Origin: an uncultured Bacillus sp.
Lineage (GTDB): Bacteria; Bacillota; Bacilli; Bacillales; DSM-1321
DNA: 5,909 nt
Assembly (NCBI GenBank): GCA_934215995.1
Contig: CAKQBC010000163.1
Location: 1 to 5,909, forward strand
Reading direction: 5' to 3'
The translations under genes were made by a program, and so were the position numbers. Under the pieces are notes generated by a model. It ran no database searches. It saw nothing but the letters and a program-made list of their open reading frames with translations, and was not told the DNA's origin. Shown here in pieces: positions 1-5,222 of this stretch (position 1 is the first letter of the stretch; the number at the start of each line of letters is the position of its first letter).

Positions 1-1034
1 TCCACATCCTCCTTGTATGGGCTCTGTATTTGTTTTTCAGGGTTATTGAACAGTTTCTCCACAAATTCGAGATTATCGTGAATGTCCTCTGGCTTATTTG
101 CATTTTCAGCGTGTCTTTCGAATATTCTCTCCAATTCACAAATATTCTGGTTTTTTTCATCCTCAGCAAGGGAACTGTACTGATCACATAATCTCCTTAT
201 CTGTAAAAGGTACCGTTTGATCGCTCGATGTTCATAAATATCGTAATCTTCTGAATAGGATATCGCATTTACTGTTTGTCGCCCTTTGATATATACATCC
301 CGGATGGTTCGAGGAGTATACTTTTTAATCTTCCGCGCGCTTTGAAGTGTGTATTCTTGACGGAGATTGGTCTTGGGTGAAAGCATAATTTTTTTGACAA
401 CTGCCTTCATGTCAGAAATTTGTTGTGCCAAATCCGTATAGATACGCTCCCACTTGGCTGCAAAGCCGACCGAACCGCCTGCATCCATGGCTAACTCTTG
501 TTGAATCCTAACCAAGTCTTTCAGCATCGCCTGATAATCCGCTTCTGATACGCTTGGTATTACCTTGACCCTTATTTTAAGAAGTTTTCCTTCAGAATGA
601 TACACATGAATATTCCATACGCCTGAAGACGTAACCTCATTGGCAGTATCAGCAAAGTCCTCCTCGCTGTTTTCCTTATTCCCTTTAAACTTTGCAGGGC
701 AATAAAAACATGCCTGCCCATTTTGCGCATTGTCAGAGCCGGATTTCCATCTGGTATAGGCACCATCCTCAAAACCCGATTCGATTCTATCAATTTTTTC
801 GTCAGCAGACGGTAAGAAAACAAGACTCGCCGAATGTCGGCCATTGATTTCTGGCATATATACAAACATGTGCGATTGTATTTGGAGGCTTGGCGGTTCC
901 TGATCCAACTCAAAACTGGATATTTCCACATCTTTAGGGTAATACTGATTCATAGCCAGCTGATGAATGCCGACAACGCTTCGCTCTTTTTTCCTGACAT
1001 TTTCATATTCAACATATGCAAGAGCGGCTTCCAT
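1..1034 (-). CDS. DUF2357 McrC-like partner protein, partial (3' end beyond window)
   Basis: An open frame of 344 codons runs from ATG 1034 to the left edge with no stop, so the C-terminus is missing. I translated it directly. The N-terminal half looks beta-rich and ends in a strand block LLKIRVKVIPS (151-161) followed by DYQAMLKDL (166-174). This is the pattern I associate with DUF2357, the N-terminal domain of McrC-like proteins. A basic helical region follows, with the block DYDIYEHRAIKRYL (263-276), resembling the family motif that normally reads 'ENRFVKxxL'. In this family a PD-(D/E)XK nuclease (PDDEXK_7/DUF524 type) usually follows; it would lie left of the window. A small CxxC (C109, C112) is present but has no partner pair. 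GGAGG at 1041-1045 lies six bases before the ATG and inside the last codons of the AAA gene, so the two genes are translationally coupled. Expected role: nuclease or adaptor subunit activated by the upstream AAA+ motor. The family call rests on remembered motifs, not a search. Confidence 0.7.
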   Translation of the reverse strand, partial: MEAALAYVEYENVRKKERSVVGIHQLAMNQYYPKDVEISSFELDQEPPSLQIQSHMFVYMPEINGRHSASLVFLPSADEKIDRIESGFEDGAYTRWKSGSDNAQNGQACFYCPAKFKGNKENSEEDFADTANEVTSSGVWNIHVYHSEGKLLKIRVKVIPSVSEADYQAMLKDLVRIQQELAMDAGGSVGFAAKWERIYTDLAQQISDMKAVVKKIMLSPKTNLRQEYTLQSARKIKKYTPRTIRDVYIKGRQTVNAISYSEDYDIYEHRAIKRYLLQIRRLCDQYSSLAEDEKNQNICELERIFERHAENANKPEDIHDNLEFVEKLFNNPEKQIQSPYKEDV

Positions 1035-1037
1035 TTT

Positions 1038-2873
1038 TTACCTCCACCAAAAGTTTACTTGCCCATCACTCCTTGCCATTCTATCGAATTTATCAACAAT
1101 GTAGGAGTCTGAGCCGCACAGCTTTAATATCTCCGCTTTTACTTCTTTTCTGTTTTTGTCCGGCATGCTGTCGCATTGCATAAGAGGAAGAATTTTTCCT
1201 GCAAGTATATCAGCAGGTAAGCCTGACAATTCCTTTGGTTCAAGCATAGCTGCAAGCTGCCGTAAAAAACGATGAGAAAAGTGTATTTCCCTCAGCCCAT
1301 CTACATCCTTATGATGTTCTGCTTGCTTGTTCCAAACGTCTAATATGTTCTTAATCGATTTTGCCAGTTCAACAGGATCTTCTGCTTTTTTCTCTGTGAT
1401 TTCAGCACGATTCGATGTGCTGCGGATTTTTTTAAATTCAGCAGGTGTGATTTTAAGTTCTTCGACTGTATCGAACGAATCAATCTGTGTGTTAAGGTCA
1501 AAATTATTGCTGATTTCAATCATATAGCTTCTATCCAATACTTTGGGACTTATCCCCTTCGTGGTTTCATCCATGTTTAGCGTGCCGACAAACACAACAT
1601 TATCCGGGATATCAATAACCGGCGGATAGTTTATGGCTTCATTCCATTGTTTGATAATGTCTGCAAATTCCGGGCTATTGCAATGATTAGAAATCCAGCT
1701 ATCCCGTTGCGATTCATCAATTTCTGAAAACTCAGGATAGTATTTTGCGCAAATGAGAGCGGTCAACTGCTGAACGTTCGGTCCTACATACAACCTCAAT
1801 TCTTTTTCTTCGGTTTCCATCGCGCTAAGGATTCCGGAAAAATAATACTCAATATGCGCAAGATTCATTTCATCCAAACAAATAAAGAAAATCTTTTCCG
1901 GGGTTTTACGCGCAGCCATCAACGCTTCAAGGAACGGAGTTGAAATATAGCGTCTATCAATAGGATTGTAGTATCCTAACAAATCCTGATTATCTGCCCA
2001 ATTCGGCTGCACAGAAATAATCCGACATTCTGCTCCTATCGCTTTTGCAACAGCCGCCGGCAAACTTGTTTTTCCGCTTCCCGGTTCACCGGATAGAATA
2101 ATCAACTGATTGGTAAACATAGCCATAAGGAATCGTTCAACGATGTGTTCCGCATCCTTGTAAACCAAGTGTTTGGCACTTGCTTTCATATGCGCTTTCG
2201 TGTGGCTGATCAGATCAATGAATGTTCCCGAAAAAACTGAGGCTTGTTCGTCCCTCGGCTGAACCGCGCCGTAGTCAGCTATCAGACCGATTTGCCGTAA
2301 GAAGTCCTTTTTCTGCTGAAGTTCAGTTATTTCTGTCCTTAATTTTTCTGATTTTTCTTGCAAATTTGGAATTTCCAGTGCTCTCTTCAGTTCTTTATCT
2401 ATGTAGTCATAATACTTAGCAAAAGTTCTTTTTTTATCTAATAAAATTGCCGCCATCATGTCATTTCTCGACGCATCATCTTTTAATCCATACGAAGCAA
2501 AAGAGCGAATCGTATCAACACATAGCATACTCAGTCTTCCCACCGTTACAGAAAAAAGCACTTTCCCCGTTCCAACCCCTTTCGCTATTTTTGTATCGCA
2601 ATAGACTACAATTTCGCTTTTATAAGTCATATACGAGGTAAACTTATACGGATATACCTTTATTTCTTCCCCAAATATATGTGATACATTTGTAACAAAA
2701 TTTGAAGTACTCTCACGGTTTGCTTCATTCGATGCCAGATCGCCAATAAATAGATTTATTCCATCTTGAATCGGTGGTTTTTGCGCCTCAAATATCTTTT
2801 CTAAAACATATTCGACTTTTTCGCTTGGGCTATCGATTTTTTCAACCGCTTGCTTAAATTCAAAAAATTCCAT
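1038..2873 (-). CDS. McrB-type AAA+ NTPase (motor of McrBC-like defence system)
   Basis: This is a complete 611-residue protein. ATG 2873 is preceded by AGGAG six bases upstream. The AAA+ core lies at about 240-455. Walker A is GEPGSGKTS (262-270). The block QDLLGYYNPIDRRY (296-309) follows. Walker B is FFICLDEMNLAHIEYYFS (329-346), with the DE pair at 334-335; the 'DEMNLAxxEYYFS' form is the McrB-branch hallmark. Sensor 1 is VGTLNMDETT (429-438), and LDRS (446-449) holds the likely arginine finger R448. Residues 1-155 match no family I recognise and may bind the target. Residues about 156-195 are Lys/Glu/Gln-rich and probably coiled coil. The region after 455 is a helical C-terminal domain with HFSHRFLRQLAAML (531-544). 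In McrBC the motor hexamerises, hydrolyses GTP and drives the McrC nuclease partner encoded next. Here the signature is NMDE rather than the NTAD of E. coli McrB, so GTP preference is not assured. The gene is AT-rich relative to the transporter at the right edge. The function is inferred by homology and is secure at the level of AAA+/McrB type. Confidence 0.88.
   Translation of the reverse strand: MEFFEFKQAVEKIDSPSEKVEYVLEKIFEAQKPPIQDGINLFIGDLASNEANRESTSNFVTNVSHIFGEEIKVYPYKFTSYMTYKSEIVVYCDTKIAKGVGTGKVLFSVTVGRLSMLCVDTIRSFASYGLKDDASRNDMMAAILLDKKRTFAKYYDYIDKELKRALEIPNLQEKSEKLRTEITELQQKKDFLRQIGLIADYGAVQPRDEQASVFSGTFIDLISHTKAHMKASAKHLVYKDAEHIVERFLMAMFTNQLIILSGEPGSGKTSLPAAVAKAIGAECRIISVQPNWADNQDLLGYYNPIDRRYISTPFLEALMAARKTPEKIFFICLDEMNLAHIEYYFSGILSAMETEEKELRLYVGPNVQQLTALICAKYYPEFSEIDESQRDSWISNHCNSPEFADIIKQWNEAINYPPVIDIPDNVVFVGTLNMDETTKGISPKVLDRSYMIEISNNFDLNTQIDSFDTVEELKITPAEFKKIRSTSNRAEITEKKAEDPVELAKSIKNILDVWNKQAEHHKDVDGLREIHFSHRFLRQLAAMLEPKELSGLPADILAGKILPLMQCDSMPDKNRKEVKAEILKLCGSDSYIVDKFDRMARSDGQVNFWWR
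1041..1045 (-). promoter_or_regulatory. Ribosome binding site inside the end of the AAA gene
   Basis: GGAGG on the minus strand is formed by the final Trp-Trp-Arg codons of the AAA+ gene. It lies six bases before the ATG at 1034, with the AAA stop codon TAA (1038-1040) between. It fixes the start of the DUF2357 gene and makes coupled translation of the two subunits likely. Confidence 0.8.
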
Positions 2874-2995
2874 GTCATTCTCCTCACTTTAAATAATTCT
2901 TTGAAATGTCGTATATCTTCAGCTCGTTGACACAAGCAAACTTGGCTTGAATAGCAAAACTAAGAAATTCAGCTATTCTTTCGTTCGCAGAAAGG
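2874..2995 (-). promoter_or_regulatory. AT-rich leader region of the McrBC-like operon
   Basis: This stretch upstream of the AAA start holds no gene I can support. It contains AGGAG just before the ATG and an interrupted inverted repeat, CAAGC-N7-GCTTG (2933-2949). Candidate promoter elements on the minus strand are weak: TTGCTT with TATACG at 18-base spacing is the best I find. No convincing promoter can be fixed, so the operon may use a weak regulated promoter here or the strong one at 3505-3532. Confidence 0.3.
2949..2978. repeat. Inverted repeat GAATAGC / GCTATTC with 16-base loop
   Basis: GAATAGC at 2949-2955 and GCTATTC at 2972-2978 can form a 7-bp stem. The same arms recur in the stronger hairpin at 2996-3023. 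The segment 2971-2979 is a perfect 9-base complement of 3016-3024, so the two hairpins can exchange partners. The complementarity is seen directly; a regulatory role is inferred. Confidence 0.5.
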
Positions 2996-3477
2996 GCTAT
3001 TCCCCCCTTCGGGGGAGAATAGCTTTTTGTCTACAGTCTGTATCTTTTCCCTTTTCGCCTGTTGTTCGGGCTGTGGAAATTTTTCCATCCTCTTTTCAGG
3101 TATCTGGTTTCTGTGGACTGTCTCACATGTATTTCGATATTCCTGCTCGGTCTGCTTCACTTTTTCTGCATCCCGAGTCATACTGTTCAGCTGTCATGCT
3201 GACCGCAAATAAATAATCGTCACATTCTCCGGATGCTCCTTGGTAATCCCGAGAGCCTGTTTATACAGCTTTTCAGCATTTGCAGTTTGCCGTTTGCTCG
3301 ACAGCAAATGCTTAAAATTCCACAAAACTATGTTCCATGGACAACCCATTCTGCGTTCGCTAATCAAATTTTCTGTAAAGTACGCATTCCCCGTCAGAGC
3401 GGCATTCATTTGCTTTTATCGTCGTCTTCAAAATCTCCGCTTTCATCCAAATACAGTTCAAACTGCATAGAGGTCAT
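2969..3477 (-). pseudogene. Relic of a DUF3800-like gene (frameshift plus in-frame stop)
   Basis: A well-formed start (ATG 3475-3477, GGGG six bases upstream, promoter at 3505-3532) encodes 23 residues carrying ELYLDESGDF and then stops at TGA 3406-3408. 'YLDESGDF' at the N-terminus is the signature of DUF3800, a family reported to have an RNase H-like fold and often found in mobile or defence loci. The reading continues one frame over from an overlapping ATGA (ATG 3407-3409) for 71 residues, including a helical block KLYKQALGITKEHPENVTIIYL. It reaches TGA 3194-3196, and the same frame stays open to 2969 through a Lys/Glu/Gln-rich tail that ends within the hairpin region. Full DUF3800 proteins are about 200-300 residues. 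The simplest reading is a decayed gene with one frameshift and one stop. The start motif is clear; attribution of the later pieces to the same gene is inference. The first piece alone could be a leader peptide, but the motif argues against that. Confidence 0.5.
2996..3028 (+). terminator. GC-rich UUCG hairpin followed by five T
   Basis: The arm GCTATTC (2996-3002) pairs with GAATAGC (3017-3023). After one C-A mismatch, four further C-G pairs are capped by a C(TTCG)G tetraloop. TTTTT (3024-3028) follows on the plus strand, which gives intrinsic-terminator form in that direction. No convincing plus-strand gene precedes it. On the minus strand the following tract is only CCCTTTCT, so there it may act as a weak terminator, a processing site or a leader structure upstream of the AAA gene. 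Confidence 0.6.
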
Positions 3478-3504
3478 TTATATCCCCATCCCCTCATTAT
3501 TGTC

Positions 3505-3532
3505 AGTATAGCACAATTTTTGTCCTTGTGAA
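3505..3532 (-). promoter_or_regulatory. Sigma-70-type promoter with extended -10
   Basis: On the minus strand, TTCACA (3527-3532; one mismatch to TTGACA) is followed after 16 bases by TATACT (3505-3510; one mismatch to TATAAT), with TGC directly upstream giving an extended -10. It lies just after the terminator at 3543-3575 and drives the DUF3800 relic. It may now also supply transcripts to the AAA/DUF2357 operon. Confidence 0.65.
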
Positions 3533-3542
3533 GAATTGAGAG

Positions 3543-3575
3543 AAAAAATGGCTGCCAACTCTTGCGTCAGCAGCC
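3543..3575 (-). terminator. Rho-independent terminator of the repeat-protein gene
   Basis: On the minus strand, GGCTGCTGAC (3566-3575) pairs with GTTGGCAGCC (3550-3559). The stem is 10 bp with two G-T pairs and a 6-base loop. One A and then six T (3543-3548) follow. It starts only a few bases after the repeat-protein stop (3582-3584). The structure is textbook. Confidence 0.88.
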
Positions 3576-3581
3576 TTCTCA

Positions 3582-3893
3582 TCACAAATATGTATCTTTA
3601 TCGTCAAACAGTCCATCCCACGTCTCACCGACTTTTCCTTCGCCGTCTCGATAGTGGTTTTCCTGACCGAATAAGCCTGTCCAGCTCTCTCCGACCTTGT
3701 TGCCGTTTGCATCGTAGTGAATCCGGTCAGCAAAAATCCCCGGAGCACTGCTTCCGACATAGTTGCCATCCGCATCATAATGATTTTCTCCGCCGAAAAA
3801 TCCCTGCACGCTCTCGCCGACCTTGTTTCCATTTTCATCATAATGGATTGTCGTACCAAAAAGCCCGTGAACACTGTGAATCTTCTTGCTCAT
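3582..3893 (-). CDS. Small protein of 21-residue HYD/GN-VGE repeats
   Basis: This 103-residue protein starts at ATG 3893, with GGAGGG eight bases upstream. After six residues it consists of four full 21-residue repeats and a 13-residue fifth. The consensus is (S/T)xxGxFxxxxHYDxxGNxVG(E/S), for example 'HYDENGNKVGE' and 'HYDADGNYVGS'. It is Gly-, Asp- and Tyr-rich, with no signal peptide, no membrane span and no cysteine. Similar GxFG...HYDADGN repeats occur in uncharacterised proteins of Clostridia and Negativicutes; I know of no assigned function. Such short aromatic/glycine repeats probably stack as beta-hairpins, somewhat like MORN or YD repeats, but this is inference. It is the last gene before a strong terminator and lies 56 bp after the small membrane protein gene. 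It may be cotranscribed with that gene. Confidence 0.8.
   Translation of the reverse strand: MSKKIHSVHGLFGTTIHYDENGNKVGESVQGFFGGENHYDADGNYVGSSAPGIFADRIHYDANGNKVGESWTGLFGQENHYRDGEGKVGETWDGLFDDKDTYL
3585..3875 (-). repeat. Tandem 63-bp coding repeats, 4.6 copies
   Basis: The units lie at 3813-3875, 3750-3812, 3687-3749, 3624-3686 and a partial at 3585-3623, all in frame. Units 1 and 3 share 'IHYDxNGNKVGE', while units 2 and 4 share 'ENHY' and diverge after it. This suggests that a two-unit (126-bp) block was duplicated. The DNA copies are diverged, so the expansion is not recent. Confidence 0.8.
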
Positions 3894-3949
3894 TCAGAAT
3901 TCCCTCCTCGCAATATACACTCAGCTGTTTTCGCAGATATCTCGGCATT

Positions 3950-4273
3950 TTACAGCATTCCCTGCTTCTTCAATGACCCTATGCACACCAACAAGAATAG
4001 TGTACAGAAAAAAACAGTCGGCATCATCCATCTAAAAATTCTGTGTCTCACTTCACGCCGCTCTTCGCCCATGAAAACATTACCCAAATACGCAACAAGC
4101 ATGACATTCTCAGCCACCATCACGACAAGCATACCCAGAAAAGATGTTTTATAAAGAAGCTCCCAGATATTTTGCGGCTGAATTCGGATCGTCTCCTGTA
4201 TGAACTGCCATAAACCCTTTGCAAATGCTATCTTCCCGTTTATCGTTTGCGCTGCTGCACTCATCAATCCCAT
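3950..4273 (-). CDS. Small membrane protein, two predicted spans
   Basis: I chose ATG 4271-4273 because GGGAGG lies nine bases upstream. The product is 107 residues. It begins with an amphipathic stretch (1-43), then a first span at about 45-66 (GMLVVMVAENVMLVAYLG). A charged loop GEERREVRHRIFR (69-81) follows, then a second span at about 84-100 (PTVFFCTLFLLVCIG) and the short tail LKKQGML. No signal peptidase site or family motif is recognised. In the same frame an upstream ATG (4358-4360) overlaps the stop of the PolC-like frame as ATGA and would add 29 very basic residues. That start has no ribosome binding site of its own but could be used by coupling. A possible extended -10 (TGG-TATGCT) lies between the two starts. 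Function unknown. Membrane effectors occur in abortive-infection loci, but nothing here shows that role. Confidence 0.7.
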   Translation of the reverse strand: MGLMSAAAQTINGKIAFAKGLWQFIQETIRIQPQNIWELLYKTSFLGMLVVMVAENVMLVAYLGNVFMGEERREVRHRIFRWMMPTVFFCTLFLLVCIGSLKKQGML

Positions 4274-4356
4274 CTTCCGTTTCCTCCCGCCTTTTCTCTT
4301 TAAAGCATACCATACTCTACATACGCAGTCATTCAATCCGTAATTCAATCCTTTAA

Positions 4357-4875
4357 TCATATAGATGGCTTTTCCCTTTTTAGCTCATTTAAAAATACTT
4401 TCCTGATTTTCATTTCAAGCAGAAGTTCAAGCCCTCTCATTCGTTCCTTTTCCCAATCAGGCCGCTTATCGTCGCTTCTCTCTGAAAGAATTTCCTGACG
4501 AAGCTTGTCTGCGTCCAAATCAAAGTCCGCGGTGTTTAAAACGTCCGCATACAGTTCAAACCACGCCCGATAAAATGCGGCAGGCTGATAAACCTTAAAC
4601 CACGCGATTCGAAGACTTGCAAAGACATACGCTGCGGCATGCGCCTTACAAGGCATATCAATAACCACTTGCTGTGCTGTTTTCACTCCAAGGAACGCAA
4701 CTTGCCTTAACATTTCATCCGTTGTTCTGAAATACATCGTCCCCGGATTTTCGTCATCCACACGCCCAAGATTGTACTGATATACGCTCCTGCAGGCGAC
4801 ATAGTATCTCTGAGCTGAGGATACGCATCTGCCCATTTCCTCTTCATGCGCTCCATCGCCTTTCGTTCTTGTCAT
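4357..4875 (-). CDS. Internally deleted PolC-derived protein (no polymerase core)
   Basis: This is an intact 172-codon frame. Residues 47-75 (MYFRTTDEML...VVIDMP) match the PolC segment that reads YFRTT(N/D)EML...FLGxEKAxEIVVDN. At about residue 76 it jumps to KAHAAAYV (77-84), RIAWFKVY (89-96), PAAFY (98-102) and FDLDA (118-122), followed by GLELLLEM (148-155). These match the region near the end of PolC (PKAHAAAYV, RIAYFKVHHP, FDLDA, VLEVALEM). The several hundred residues between, which include the palm catalytic aspartates and the Zn site, are absent. The final PolC segment is also missing. The protein cannot be a polymerase. It is either a decayed paralogue preserved as an open frame or a small stand-alone protein with another role. 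The first 45 residues match nothing I recognise, and the start is uncertain, since the ribosome binding site is poor (GGCGG ten bases before the ATG). The PolC match is from memory of the B. subtilis protein and is strong for the two blocks. Confidence 0.65.
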   Translation of the reverse strand: MTRTKGDGAHEEEMGRCVSSAQRYYVACRSVYQYNLGRVDDENPGTMYFRTTDEMLRQVAFLGVKTAQQVVIDMPCKAHAAAYVFASLRIAWFKVYQPAAFYRAWFELYADVLNTADFDLDADKLRQEILSERSDDKRPDWEKERMRGLELLLEMKIRKVFLNELKREKPSI

Positions 4876-4901
4876 CAGTATATTACCGCCACCCCCTCAC
4901 G

Positions 4902-4943
4902 TGTCAACCTGGTATTATACCAAACGAAAAGTGTTCTTGTTAG
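4902..4943 (-). promoter_or_regulatory. Extended -10 promoter embedded in a palindrome
   Basis: On the minus strand TGG-TATAAT (4914-4922) is a perfect extended -10. The best -35 is a weak CTAACA (4938-4943) at 18 bases. The -10 lies inside the 13-bp palindrome TGGTAT-N-ATACCA (4910-4922), which could be an operator. A second set, TTGACA (4902-4907) with TAATAT (4880-4885) at 16 bases, lies just downstream. However, its transcript would begin inside the PolC-like frame. The first promoter is therefore the likelier one for that gene. Confidence 0.55.
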
Positions 4944-4986
4944 AGCCATGTTTTACAGCAATCGTTCAATAATCCACCGCAACAGA

Positions 4987-5106
4987 ATGACTATGATGGC
5001 GATTAAGAAAACTCCAGAAGGTGTCTTGCGCCTGCACATCAAACCGGATTATCCGCAAACTGGCAAAGTGCGGCGTCACGTTGACCTTTCTGTGGGAAGA
5101 ATATAA
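4987..5106 (+). CDS. Short plus-strand frame, possible integrase N-terminal remnant
   Basis: This 39-codon frame reads MAIKKTPEGVLRLHIKPD then PQTGKVRRHVDLSV before stopping. Its codon third positions look coding-like over the second half. The pattern of a basic start, 'PEGxxRxHI' and 'xTGKVRR' resembles the arm-type DNA-binding beta-sheet at the start of tyrosine integrases. That similarity is weak, and the frame has no clear ribosome binding site. A terminator (5111-5146) follows directly. It may be the leftover 5' end of a deleted mobile-element gene. Low confidence that it is a gene at all. Otherwise I see nothing in the 4944-5110 gap. Confidence 0.22.
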   Translation: MTMMAIKKTPEGVLRLHIKPDYPQTGKVRRHVDLSVGRI

Positions 5107-5110
5107 CAAA

Positions 5111-5146
5111 AGATGCGAGTTGGCTAGCCCTTCCCGCATCTTTTTT
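5111..5146. terminator. Bidirectional intrinsic terminator
   Basis: AGATGCG (5111-5117) pairs with CGCATCT (5135-5141), and an inner GGCTAGCC can fold further. Six T (5141-5146) follow on the plus strand. On the minus strand the stem is followed by TTTTGTTAT, so it can end the transporter transcript as well. A second imperfect stem on the transporter side, CAGGGCT/AGCCCCTG (5158-5164 with 5174-5181, one bulge), lacks a T tract. Confidence 0.75.
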
Positions 5147-5222
5147 GTAAATTTTCTCAGGGCTTATCCCGACAGCCCCTGCGTTTATTTCTCTAAAACC
5201 GGAAACCTCGCCGGCGCACCGC

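Noticed and set aside
572..931. 119-residue minus-strand frame
   Set aside because: It lies in another frame of the DUF2357 gene, which is continuous from 1034 to the edge with family-like motifs. The 119-residue product is Arg/Leu-rich without motifs and lacks a ribosome binding site.
834..1112. 92-residue plus-strand frame across the AAA/DUF2357 junction
   Set aside because: It is antisense to both coupled genes, with no ribosome binding site and no recognisable motif.
1327..2641. Three plus-strand frames of 64-66 residues opposite the AAA gene
   Set aside because: They are antisense shadows of a conserved AAA+ coding region, with no start signals.
3233..3511. Overlapping 92- and 76-residue plus-strand frames
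   Set aside because: They are antisense to the DUF3800-like relic, whose minus-strand start has a promoter, a ribosome binding site and the YLDESGDF motif.
3503..3874. 123-residue minus-strand frame over the repeat gene
   Set aside because: It is a shifted frame of the 63-bp repeats. It looks repetitive only because the DNA is, and it reads through the terminator.
3585..3875. CRISPR-like periodic repeats
   Set aside because: The 63-bp units are contiguous, in frame and diverged, with no spacers. They are coding repeats.
3717..4154. 145-residue plus-strand frame
   Set aside because: It is antisense across two minus-strand genes with good ribosome binding sites, and the product is low-complexity and motif-free.
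4707..4856. 49-residue minus-strand frame starting at 4856, after AAAGGCG
   Set aside because: It overlaps the PolC-like frame in another register and ends before the conserved block. It is possible as the original N-terminus before a frameshift, but I could not match it to PolC.
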